From: Leptobacterium_A meishanense
Lineage (GTDB): Bacteria > Bacteroidota > Bacteroidia > Flavobacteriales > Flavobacteriaceae
Direction of reading: 5' to 3'
Length of the DNA: 64,000 nt
Assembly (NCBI RefSeq): GCF_037645805.1
Contig: NZ_JBBEXE010000002.1
Span: 124,001-188,000 of the forward strand
Within the stretch, counting starts at the first letter, position 1, and each line of letters opens with the position of its first letter. This document shows, one piece after another, positions 8,019 through 16,461 of this stretch. A program made the translations under genes and the position numbers. The notes under the pieces were generated by a model that saw nothing but the letters and a program-made list of their open reading frames with translations, had not been told where the DNA came from and searched no databases.

Positions 8019-8120
8019 TTATTTTTTATACTTGTTCTTGCGAATAAAAGTATTGAACCATAGGCCTGCTAGCCAAATCAAACTCATAATAGGAATGTAC
8101 CACCATTCAAATTCGTTCAT
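8019..8120 (-). CDS. 33-aa single-pass membrane microprotein
   Basis: On the minus strand ATG 8120-8118 opens a 34-codon frame ending TAA at 8021-8019. The peptide has a short acidic N-terminus (MNEFE), a continuous hydrophobic stretch with three tryptophans (WWYIPIMSLIWLAGLWF) and a basic tail (RKNKYKK), a classical positive-inside single-pass layout. It lies between the stop of the upstream late gene (4 bp away) and the divergent cargo gene at 8170. A TAATTTCG box lies just upstream on the same strand. It could be a small toxin or membrane regulator; this is untested. Confidence 0.55.
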   Translation of the reverse strand: MNEFEWWYIPIMSLIWLAGLWFNTFIRKNKYKK

Positions 8121-8169
8121 GCTGCGAAATTATTTAATTATAGATTGAATTATTTTCATATATTCATCC

Positions 8170-8961
8170 ATGATTAATACATGTTTCACAAATGCATTAT
8201 GTTTGATTAAAAAAATGCTTAATTCCAAATTTGACATATTTTTTAAGATTAATAAAGAGGTCTATCATGGTGTAACAATTAGGGCTATTCATTCGAAAGC
8301 TGAACTGTTCTATCATTATCCATGGGGTAGTAGAACTAAATCCAAATATGGTCATATAGGTAAAAAGGAACTTTTAGATGGATATTTAAATGATCATATT
8401 TCCTTTCATAATAATGGGAACATTCATTCAAAATCTAGAGATGGAAACAAGAAAAAAATATATATTAACAAAATAAACCCGGGATTGAATGTCTTTAACT
8501 TAAATAGAGGTGGTTTTTTGCCAATTCTTGTAGAAAGTTTTAACTTAACAGACATTTTATCAATTGAAAAAAGGTTCAAAAAAGTAGATTTCGATGAAGA
8601 AGCCAAATCTGGTATCGGCTTCATTGACGTAAAAAATCTGAAATACTTTTCCTTACTTTTAATAAGTAAATGTGAAAGAGTCAACCCTTTGGAATTATTG
8701 AAGGATCATGGCTTTGAAAATTTAACTATTATCAGCCCACCAATAATAATGGTTGATATATTTAAGAATGAAGAGAAAAAGCTTTCCCTAGAGAATTCTT
8801 CAGGATTTTCTACTGAACTTCTAATCATAGCCGTTGAAGAAATTTGGGAAGAGTTTTCTCAAAGGTATATTAATGAAAAAGAAGGATTGGGAATCCCATT
8901 TTCTAATACTGTGTGTATGCCTCCTATGCCATTGATCGAGAAAATGAAAAATCATAATTAA
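8170..8961 (+). CDS. unknown prophage cargo protein
   Basis: The product has 263 residues from ATG 8170; an internal ATG at residue 16 is an alternative and would remove a hydrophobic Cys-containing N-terminus. It is AT-rich in codon use compared with the flanking late genes. No domain was recognised. Visible features are a central charged part (SIEKRFKKVDFDEEAKSG), a strand-rich section (NLTIISPPIIMVDIF) and a helical C-terminus. It is 66 bp upstream of a gene with a nuclease-like motif on the same strand, so the two may form one system. Confidence 0.6.
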   Translation: MINTCFTNALCLIKKMLNSKFDIFFKINKEVYHGVTIRAIHSKAELFYHYPWGSRTKSKYGHIGKKELLDGYLNDHISFHNNGNIHSKSRDGNKKKIYINKINPGLNVFNLNRGGFLPILVESFNLTDILSIEKRFKKVDFDEEAKSGIGFIDVKNLKYFSLLLISKCERVNPLELLKDHGFENLTIISPPIIMVDIFKNEEKKLSLENSSGFSTELLIIAVEEIWEEFSQRYINEKEGLGIPFSNTVCMPPMPLIEKMKNHN

Positions 8962-9027
8962 AAATTTGAGAACAATAAGATAGGCTACACTTCGTACGGA
9001 GGTTGCTTACAATTATTAAAAACAGAA

Positions 9028-9927
9028 ATGCTTAAACTTAATAAAGATTTAAATAGAGATAAAACACAGGTTATTGGGAATTTTAAAATTGGTTACGGTC
9101 GAAATGAACCCTTTCACAAAAAAAGAAAATGGGTAGACGAAAACAAGACAAAAGAAGTTGAATTTCTAATTGGTTCTCTCTTTGTTGATTATTTGTGTAA
9201 AAATAAAAGAAAGAGGGCATGTTTTTTGAGATTTAATTCAACAGATGATCATAAAAAACCAGATTTATTCATTCAATTAGAAGGTAGGCAAGTGGGTGTA
9301 CAAGTGACGCAGTTTGTAATTCGAGACTATTTATCACGATATAATCAAGCTAAGAGGATATGTGAAAAATTATCTGGTCTTATCAGTAATCATTATAAAC
9401 CGCCAATTAAGATAAACATTGAAATATGTACTCCCTGGGATAGTGATGAAATTCCTATGGGTTCTAGTAAATTATACAAAAGACTATCAAAAATAATCGC
9501 CGACAATATTTCAGAGAATATCGAAAACTTGAAAACAAGAAACAATAACGATTTGTATTTTGATTTAAGTAAAAGTGATTTCAAGACAATTGCTGAATCT
9601 TATCGATTATATCCTGTACCGACGGGATATCAATCAAGTTATTATGGAAATGATAATGTTTATATCGATTATGGCTTTGATAATATTATTATTTTCAAAG
9701 AAGATATTATAGAAACTGCAGAAAAAATCTATAATAATAAAAATAAAGGTGATTCGGAAATTTTAGTTATTTGGGGTGATGAGAATCACTTCATGAATAT
9801 AACTAGCCTAATTGTTGAACAGCTGAAAAAACAGTTTATTGAAACTAGTTTTACATCTGTTTATTATTTAGGATTTCATAATGTCTTAGTAAGTCCAAGA
9901 AGAATTTATTATGAGCGTATCAAGTAA
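9028..9927 (+). CDS. unknown cargo protein with PD-(D/E)xK-like motif
   Basis: The product has 299 residues. Residues 78-95 (PDLFIQLEGRQVGVQVTQ) have the strand-turn-strand shape of the PD-(D/E)xK nuclease core: PD at 78-79, a beta hairpin and QVT at 92-94 where many members have ExK. An upstream helix with glutamates (EVEFLIGSLF, 43-52) would supply the first acidic residue. The lysine is replaced, so activity is uncertain. The C-terminal part has ILVIWGDENHF and is predicted alpha/beta. AT-rich codon use matches its upstream neighbour and differs from the late genes. It may be a defence or exclusion nuclease carried by the prophage; no family name can be given. Confidence 0.58.
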   Translation: MLKLNKDLNRDKTQVIGNFKIGYGRNEPFHKKRKWVDENKTKEVEFLIGSLFVDYLCKNKRKRACFLRFNSTDDHKKPDLFIQLEGRQVGVQVTQFVIRDYLSRYNQAKRICEKLSGLISNHYKPPIKINIEICTPWDSDEIPMGSSKLYKRLSKIIADNISENIENLKTRNNNDLYFDLSKSDFKTIAESYRLYPVPTGYQSSYYGNDNVYIDYGFDNIIIFKEDIIETAEKIYNNKNKGDSEILVIWGDENHFMNITSLIVEQLKKQFIETSFTSVYYLGFHNVLVSPRRIYYERIK

Positions 9928-10043
9928 TAGAAATTATTATGACTTTTGAGGTCTAAGTCTACCAAGGTCAAAATGAAGTGGTGAGGAGGGGTAATGAGAT
10001 GTAAATTAATGATAATAACCGGACTTCTATGGAGGCTGTTTCC

Positions 10044-10079
10044 TGTCCTATTTTAAATCACCATACACGCCTAAATTGC
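10044..10079 (+). promoter_or_regulatory. putative phage late promoter, copy 3
   Basis: TGTCCTATTTTAAA at 10044-10057 precedes TAAATTGC, which begins 28 bp after the start of the 14-mer and is a weak -7 match. The next start is ATG 10094. The element lies at the end of the cargo cassette and would restart late transcription into the tape measure and distal tail genes. Confidence 0.5.
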
Positions 10080-10093
10080 CATAAATTTTTGGT

Positions 10094-10468
10094 ATGGGAG
10101 GGGCATCTTCTACACAATTAGAAAAACAGGCGGCCCAAAAGGCAACATTAAAACTTCGGCAATCACTAAGAGGAGTTATAAAGCTAGGATTTGAAACCAC
10201 GCAAGGGAACAGTGAGCTTCTTCGTAGTACTGTATTGAGTAAAATGAAGGCTGGTGAGCTTCAGCGCCTTGTTATTAAAATGCCCCATTATGGCTTTAAA
10301 AATCATTTTGGTTTTGAAGGAGTAAAATCCAATGGGGTAAAACTTCGGTTACACAGCCATGTTGGGTTTTTAAATGAGGCAATACATGCTACGAATGCTT
10401 TGGAAGCTCTTGCTACTGAGATTGGGGATATCCGTGCGGATGAAGTAACTGCAAAAATTAACTTCTAA
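10094..10468 (+). CDS. hypothetical phage tail-region protein
   Basis: The product has 124 residues. The first third is basic and helical (QAAQKATLKLRQSLRG), followed by a central HYGFKNHFGFEGVK segment with several histidines and glycines and an acidic C-terminus. It begins 15 bp after the third promoter-like element region and ends 2 bp before the tape measure gene, so it is probably expressed with it. Small proteins here in tailed phages are often tail chaperones or tail completion proteins. No family is recognised. Confidence 0.6.
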   Translation: MGGASSTQLEKQAAQKATLKLRQSLRGVIKLGFETTQGNSELLRSTVLSKMKAGELQRLVIKMPHYGFKNHFGFEGVKSNGVKLRLHSHVGFLNEAIHATNALEALATEIGDIRADEVTAKINF

Positions 10469-10470
10469 CG

Positions 10471-13236
10471 ATGGCGAATAAGAAAATAACACGGCAGTTA
10501 TCCATTTTTATTAATGGTAAAGAGGTTAAAAACAGCCTTGGGGGTATAGGGCGTGAAATTGCCAAGGTAAAGGCAAAGCTTAAAGAGGCTAATGACCCTA
10601 CTGACATTAAGAAATATAAGGGAGAATTAGATGGGCTTCGTAAAAAATATGGTAAAGTAAAAGAGGAAATCCATGGTACCAATGAGGTTTTAAAAGAAGC
10701 ACGCGGGCATTGGGACAATCTTTCATCAGGATTTTTAAGCGGTAACCTAAAGCAAGTACAAGCAGGATTAAAGGGGATTGCAGGGAATATAAAGGGAATT
10801 ACCAAAGCAGCATTAGCGTTTATAGCCACCCCTTTTGGAGCAGCGTTGGCTATTGTTGCGGCTGTTGGGTTTGGTGTAAAGAAGTGGATCGATTATAATA
10901 TAGAGATAGAAAAAACCAACCAGCTAATCCGGGACTTAACGCAGGAAACAGGCCGGGCGGTGGATATTATCCGGATTCGTGCGGAAGTACTTCAAAAAAC
11001 TTTTGAAGTTGACATAAACCAAAGCGTAGAAAGCGCCAAGAGCCTGGTGAAAAGTTTTGGCATCTCCTATAATGAGGCATTTGATATTATTGAGGATGGG
11101 GCCATCCGGGGAAAGTTAAAAAACAATGAGTATTTAGATAGTTTAAAAGAATATCCCGTTCAGTTTAGAAATGCCGGGTTTTCTGCACAGGATTTCGCCA
11201 ATATTGTAGGCACAGGGATTGATTTATCGATTTATTCAGATAAGCTGCCGGATGCCATAAAAGAGTTTAACCTGGCTATTACTGAACAAACCGATGCAGC
11301 CAGGGATGCATTGATTAATGCTTTTGGCGAAAAGTTTACCAAGAAACTTCTTCGGGACTTAAGAACCGGGGCCGTAACTACAAAAGATGCCTTGGCCTTA
11401 ATTTCGGCAGAGGCAGAACGAATAGGGTTGAACTCGCAACAGGCTCAATTATTAACTGCCGATTTGTTTAAAGGGGCCGGAGAGGATGCTGGGGGCGCTT
11501 TAAAAATATTTGAAGCGGTAAACATCGCGCTTAATAAGCAAAAGAAGCCGCTTACGGAAATACAGCAGATTCAGAAAGAACAGCTAGCGACCAATAAAGA
11601 ACTTAACAGTCTATATACCCAATTGTTTTCTTCGGGCTCTAAAGGGTTCAATCTGTGGATACAAAGAGGGAAACTGTTTGCCACACAGACATTGATTAAA
11701 ATCCTTAAAGGCGGCGTTGACCTGTATAACTGGATAGTAGAGTTGAATAATGAAAGCCGCACTTTTTCTGCTGTTCTTGCTACTATTGGAAAAATTGTTT
11801 TTGCCCAATTTGAAATAATAATATTGGCTATTGAAAATGCTGGTATGTCCTTTAGAGGGTTGGGAGATATTATTGAAGGTGTATTTACTTTGGATAGTGA
11901 AAAGGTAAAGCAGGGGTTTGTTAAAACCACAGCAGCTACTTTAGGTTTTTTTAATGATGTGAAAAACAAAGCGTTAAGTGACTTTAAGGATATACAAGAT
12001 GCGTGGAATGGAAATAATAAACTTGAAAAGGTATCGCTGGATGACTTTTTAACTACTGATGATACCAATACAACGGCTGATGATTTGTTTTCGAATACGG
12101 ATAACAGTAATTCAGAGCTTACCCAGGAGGATAAACGGATTATAGAATCTAAAAAAAAGCTGGCTGAATTTTTGGATCAATGGGAGGCTGACCGAAAACT
12201 CCAAAAAGAATTAGAAAAGTTGGAGGAATCCCAACGTGCTGAAGAAGAGGAGGTATTAAAACTTGAAGCCAAGTTTGCTAAGATGGAAGAAGAAGCCGGC
12301 CTTACAGCTGTCAAAGAGGAAGAACTGGCAGAGGCTGACAGGGAATTGAAGGCTCGGCTTGAAGAAGCTAAAGAACAGGAAATAGCGGCTATTAGAAAAA
12401 AATATACCGACAAACGATTGGTTGAGAAGAAAAAAGCTGATAAGGCGTTTGAGAAGGAATTAAAAAAGCATCATAAGCGGTTGGCCGATGCTGAGTTTCA
12501 ACTTGAAGAAGCAAAGAAAAATGCGTTGGTATTTGGTATTCAAACGTTGAAATCAGTTTTTGGTGAAAAGACGGCTATATATAAAGGCCTCTTTGCTCTT
12601 GAAAAGGCGTTGGCAGTATCAGATGTTATAACCAATGCTTCAAAGTCTTTAGCTCAGATAACAGCGAATACTGCTATTGCCAATGCCAAGGCTGTTGCTG
12701 CTTCTCCATTAACAGGAGGGCAACCTTTTGTAGGTATAAATACAGCAATTGCTACAAAACAGGCATTGGCAACAAAAATAAATGCTGGAATTCAGATAGC
12801 TTCGATATTAGCTACTTCTATAAAAGGGTTTAAACAGGGAGGGCACACAGGAAATGTTCCTATTTACCATGATGGACAAGGTGCCGTTACCGGAGTGGTG
12901 CATACGGATGAGTGGGTGGCTCCTAAATTTATGACGGAAAGCCCCCGGTATGCGCCGGTGATTAACTGGTTGGAAAAGGAGCGTTTAAAAGCATTAGGGA
13001 GAGGGTTTAAGGATGGAGGACATGTGGACTCTTCGTCTATTACAGTTGATGAAAAAGCAGAAACTCCTTTTGAGTCCAATACCACAAACACTTTGTTAAT
13101 TGATATGATTCAGGATTTAAAAACAACATTAGCGGCAGGAATAAGGGCATATTCTGTAAGGGATTATGAAGAATTTTTAAGACACAGGGAGATTGATGAG
13201 GAACATCAGCAAATATTAAATAATACAAGGTCATGA
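10471..13236 (+). CDS. phage tail tape measure protein
   Basis: The product has 921 residues, the longest of the prophage. It has an N-terminal helical part, a hydrophobic segment (about residues 105-132, ALAFIATPFGAALAIVAAVG), a very long charged coiled coil around residues 560-690, a second hydrophobic alanine-rich helix zone (720-790), and a C-terminal glycine and histidine region (FKQGGHTGNVP, then VVHTDEWVAPKFM). This layout is typical of tape measure proteins that set tail length and pass through the tail tube. Its length suggests a long-tailed phage, most likely siphovirus-like because no sheath gene was seen nearby. Confidence 0.85.
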   Translation: MANKKITRQLSIFINGKEVKNSLGGIGREIAKVKAKLKEANDPTDIKKYKGELDGLRKKYGKVKEEIHGTNEVLKEARGHWDNLSSGFLSGNLKQVQAGLKGIAGNIKGITKAALAFIATPFGAALAIVAAVGFGVKKWIDYNIEIEKTNQLIRDLTQETGRAVDIIRIRAEVLQKTFEVDINQSVESAKSLVKSFGISYNEAFDIIEDGAIRGKLKNNEYLDSLKEYPVQFRNAGFSAQDFANIVGTGIDLSIYSDKLPDAIKEFNLAITEQTDAARDALINAFGEKFTKKLLRDLRTGAVTTKDALALISAEAERIGLNSQQAQLLTADLFKGAGEDAGGALKIFEAVNIALNKQKKPLTEIQQIQKEQLATNKELNSLYTQLFSSGSKGFNLWIQRGKLFATQTLIKILKGGVDLYNWIVELNNESRTFSAVLATIGKIVFAQFEIIILAIENAGMSFRGLGDIIEGVFTLDSEKVKQGFVKTTAATLGFFNDVKNKALSDFKDIQDAWNGNNKLEKVSLDDFLTTDDTNTTADDLFSNTDNSNSELTQEDKRIIESKKKLAEFLDQWEADRKLQKELEKLEESQRAEEEEVLKLEAKFAKMEEEAGLTAVKEEELAEADRELKARLEEAKEQEIAAIRKKYTDKRLVEKKKADKAFEKELKKHHKRLADAEFQLEEAKKNALVFGIQTLKSVFGEKTAIYKGLFALEKALAVSDVITNASKSLAQITANTAIANAKAVAASPLTGGQPFVGINTAIATKQALATKINAGIQIASILATSIKGFKQGGHTGNVPIYHDGQGAVTGVVHTDEWVAPKFMTESPRYAPVINWLEKERLKALGRGFKDGGHVDSSSITVDEKAETPFESNTTNTLLIDMIQDLKTTLAAGIRAYSVRDYEEFLRHREIDEEHQQILNNTRS

Positions 13237-14303
13237 CCTATCAGGGTGAATATTACAGCAACAATATTTATGGCACTTCAAATAATCATAAGGCGGTAGT
13301 GCAAACAGTAGACGGGGCTACTTTTTTATTGTGTGAGCTAACGGTAACTTTTAATGGTGATGTATGGACACACACTTTTGAGGCGCCTTTTTTTAATGAT
13401 GAAGCCGAGCTTTATTTTGAAAACTATGTGCATAGCATTATTACCCAAAAATTTGAATTGGCTGGTATTACTATGGAGGATTATCAGTTTTATGCGTTCG
13501 GTTTGGCCAGCATCAATATGAAACTAAAGGAAATGCAGCAAAACACCCTTCTTAGTGAGCTGGAGCATGACTTCTTTATGATCCTGGGCAGGTATGATGC
13601 GTTGAGTATGGATTTTTTAACTAGTGGCGTAAAGCGGCTTCTCCCTGTAAAGAACACTTCTTTTTTAACTGAACAGGGATTGCTTTCGTTTAGTTTTTTG
13701 TCTACTACGCTGCCTGATGTGCTTGTTGTTGATGACGGGGTTACGGAAAGTGAAATTACCCTCCCGGCCACGGCAACAACAGCATATCTTCACACATTAA
13801 CGATTCCTGTAAAAAAGGTTGTGAGCGGGGTTTCTGCATCGTTGGCCTTGTCTTTAAAATTCTCTACGGGATTTGTTATAGAATTAGGCACGTTCAACAT
13901 TATTGATGGAGGCATAGGCCATACTGTTTTTGCTTATCAAAACTTATTCGGCGCTCTTTCTATAATAGAATTTACAGGAGAACTGGAAATTGAAAAACAA
14001 TACAAAACAGATGAATACGAATTTGTTGATGGTAATGTGGTTTCTTTAAATACTACGGCTATTGATACTCAAAATGGGTATTCGGTGAATACGGGATACC
14101 TGCTAGATGTTGCTAAGTATGAAATGCTCTATAGCCTTCTAAAATCGTTTAATGTTTTTATACATCTTGAAGAGGGGTTGAAAAAAATGATTGTAAATCG
14201 TACTCAAAAGCTGAACCCGTATAGGTCGAACTATTATTTGAATAATGAAACGTTAAAGTTTAAACTCTCGAAAAATGACGATATTCATTACGGAATCTTT
14301 TAA
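13233..14303 (+). CDS. probable distal tail protein
   Basis: The product has 356 residues, is rich in beta strands and aromatic residues, and overlaps the tape measure gene by 4 bp. It follows the tape measure, where distal tail proteins are encoded in siphophages. No enzyme motif, signal peptide or membrane segment was seen. Its stop overlaps the start of the next gene by 29 bp, an unusually long overlap, which suggests coupled synthesis of the two tail-tip proteins. Confidence 0.6.
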   Translation: MTYQGEYYSNNIYGTSNNHKAVVQTVDGATFLLCELTVTFNGDVWTHTFEAPFFNDEAELYFENYVHSIITQKFELAGITMEDYQFYAFGLASINMKLKEMQQNTLLSELEHDFFMILGRYDALSMDFLTSGVKRLLPVKNTSFLTEQGLLSFSFLSTTLPDVLVVDDGVTESEITLPATATTAYLHTLTIPVKKVVSGVSASLALSLKFSTGFVIELGTFNIIDGGIGHTVFAYQNLFGALSIIEFTGELEIEKQYKTDEYEFVDGNVVSLNTTAIDTQNGYSVNTGYLLDVAKYEMLYSLLKSFNVFIHLEEGLKKMIVNRTQKLNPYRSNYYLNNETLKFKLSKNDDIHYGIF

Positions 14304-16461
14304 GCTGGATTTATCGCACTTGAAAATTAAGTTCTCTGAAGAAAACTCATTTTTTGAAAAGGGCTTGATAAAGCAGTATTCGTTTCCTTTTAAAATCCCC
14401 CGCGAACGGAGCTTTATTCCTTTTTTTCAATTTATTAGTGATCATAATAGCATAGAATCTAACAGGTATGTAAAGGGGACGTTGTTTCGCAATGATAGGT
14501 ATTATGATGCTGAGTTGCTCATTACGGGAGTGTCTAAAGGGCTGGAGGTTGTTATTTATTACAATACTTATAAGCTGGATATTATGGGTAGTAGCCTGAG
14601 GAGCCTTCCGTGGGGGACTATTGAAGCGGGAAATGATATTCACACATTTGCGGCGCAAACGGTGTTAAAGGATTATCCGGATACGCCTGTTAATTTTGTG
14701 GAAGTGTATGCGCCGGACAGGTATAAGGATTATGAGTTTGGAAACGGACAGTATGCGGGGTTTATTAATCATAATGTAAATGGGGTGTTCCAGGACACGG
14801 TGTATGAGGTTTTTGGGATTTCATTTGCCAGAATGAATGAGATGCGCCCGTTTTTGTATTTGAAGGAGGTTGTACAGTTTATTTTTAGCCAGATAGGCTA
14901 CACGGTAACGGGCGATCTTATGACGAATGCTTCTATTAATAAGTGTTTATTGTATCATGACAACCCGATTTTTTATACGAACAATGATTATGAGAGGGGC
15001 GAAAATCTGATATTAACGCTTTTACAGGCGAATGTTTCGGGCTATACGCCAAACTATCTTACATATAATGAATATGCCCATGCTATTGTAATGAATTCGT
15101 ATGGAACGTATAAAGTAAAAGTGTCTGTAGAGGGGGATATTCAGGCTGCCGGCGAGGAATGCTATATACGGTGCTATTTTAATAACACCCTGCTGGCTAC
15201 TGCTATTGCTCGGGATGCAGGGGATTTTACAAGGGAGTTTTCTTTTGATTTTAATGTGGGGGTTAGCGAAACAGGGAATGCTTTTGAAATTAGGGTAATT
15301 GCGACAGATGCTACCAAAGCGACAATTTCCGGGGAGTTTGAAATTACAGGAACGTTACGCCCTTTGTACCGAAGTTATATTTCGATTAAAGACTTGGTTC
15401 CGGATATTACGGTTGAGGGTTTTATCAATGCCGTTAAAGAGAGTTTTAATATGGCGACTGTTTTTGATCCGGCAACACAAACGGTACGGTTTGATTTTTT
15501 TACCTCTTTTGTTGATGGCCAATCGGTACTTGATTTGTCTAAGTTTGCTATGGATGTTGTTCCGAGAAGCTTTAATAAATCTGTTGGGTATAAAATTCCG
15601 TTTTCGGACGGAGAGGTTTTAAATCTTAGCAGGGAGGGGGAGTTTGTTACGGAAGAAATTGGGTTTACTGAAGAAAAGCCTCCGTTAGAGCCTTTGCCGG
15701 TTGTATATATTGATGGAGAGGCCGGTGTAAAGCATCAGGATGGGCTTTCGGTACTATTTTTTCAAAGTAATTCTGATGCCAACCCGTTAGTAATTGACGG
15801 GAACATTTCATATTCTCGATTAGGTTTTGTACACACATTTCTAAGGAACTGGTATTATCAGAATTTGAATTCGGAAGAATACAATCTTACTCTGAATTTA
15901 CCTATATATATTTCTTCAAAACTCAACGCGGATAGCAAGGTGTGGCTATATAATAATTACTTCATTGTACGCAGCCTTAAGCGGTCAACTATTAGTTCGT
16001 TGTTTGAAACGATAAGTTTGCGATTGTTTAAGTTGAAAAATGTCCCAACGTTTAACTTGGTGATTACTGATCCGGGCGGAGGTAATTCGGGCGGGGGGAC
16101 GACATATGAACCTCCTGTTGCTGTAACAACAATATCAGCAGCTGTTAATACACCTGCTACACAGTATTCAGCTACTATTCAGTCAAGTCCGTTTGGCGGG
16201 CCGTCTTCTTTTTATGTGGATATACCGGGTAATCATTCGTCTGATCCTCAAGGGCTGCCATTATCTTTTAGTTGGGAAGTAATAAGCAGCCCCGACGGGA
16301 ATGCCTCGGGAATATTTCAGGCACAAAACCCTGAGCACTCGGTAACCCGATTTTCGAATAGCGGTTACATCAATCTGGCAGGGAACTACGTTATACGATT
16401 GACGGTGGTTAATTCAGTAGGGCTTTCTGATACCATTGACGTTACTGTAACGGTGAGTTAA
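14275..16461 (+). CDS. probable tail-tip protein with C-terminal PKD-like domain
   Basis: The product has 728 residues. The N-terminus contains KQYSFPFKIPRERSFIPF, a phrase common in baseplate or tail-associated proteins of Bacteroidetes phages. A glycine-rich linker (DPGGGNSGGG, near residue 600) joins the body to a C-terminal beta-sandwich of about 110 residues with the PKD/Ig pattern (SSDPQGLPLSFSWEVISSP, then YVIRLTVVNSVGLSDTI). Such domains often bind surface sugars, so this may be the receptor-binding protein. The stop codon overlaps the integrase stop by 4 bp on the other strand. Confidence 0.65.
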   Translation: MTIFITESFKLDLSHLKIKFSEENSFFEKGLIKQYSFPFKIPRERSFIPFFQFISDHNSIESNRYVKGTLFRNDRYYDAELLITGVSKGLEVVIYYNTYKLDIMGSSLRSLPWGTIEAGNDIHTFAAQTVLKDYPDTPVNFVEVYAPDRYKDYEFGNGQYAGFINHNVNGVFQDTVYEVFGISFARMNEMRPFLYLKEVVQFIFSQIGYTVTGDLMTNASINKCLLYHDNPIFYTNNDYERGENLILTLLQANVSGYTPNYLTYNEYAHAIVMNSYGTYKVKVSVEGDIQAAGEECYIRCYFNNTLLATAIARDAGDFTREFSFDFNVGVSETGNAFEIRVIATDATKATISGEFEITGTLRPLYRSYISIKDLVPDITVEGFINAVKESFNMATVFDPATQTVRFDFFTSFVDGQSVLDLSKFAMDVVPRSFNKSVGYKIPFSDGEVLNLSREGEFVTEEIGFTEEKPPLEPLPVVYIDGEAGVKHQDGLSVLFFQSNSDANPLVIDGNISYSRLGFVHTFLRNWYYQNLNSEEYNLTLNLPIYISSKLNADSKVWLYNNYFIVRSLKRSTISSLFETISLRLFKLKNVPTFNLVITDPGGGNSGGGTTYEPPVAVTTISAAVNTPATQYSATIQSSPFGGPSSFYVDIPGNHSSDPQGLPLSFSWEVISSPDGNASGIFQAQNPEHSVTRFSNSGYINLAGNYVIRLTVVNSVGLSDTIDVTVTVS

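Noticed and set aside
9994..10056. 20-aa frame with a strong GAGGAGGGG site before ATG
   Set aside because: It is too short to support, and its end is the 14-bp repeat element, which explains the conserved bases.
11571..12068. 165-codon minus-strand frame opposite the tape measure gene
   Set aside because: It has low-complexity Ser/Leu composition and lies wholly inside the coiled-coil gene.
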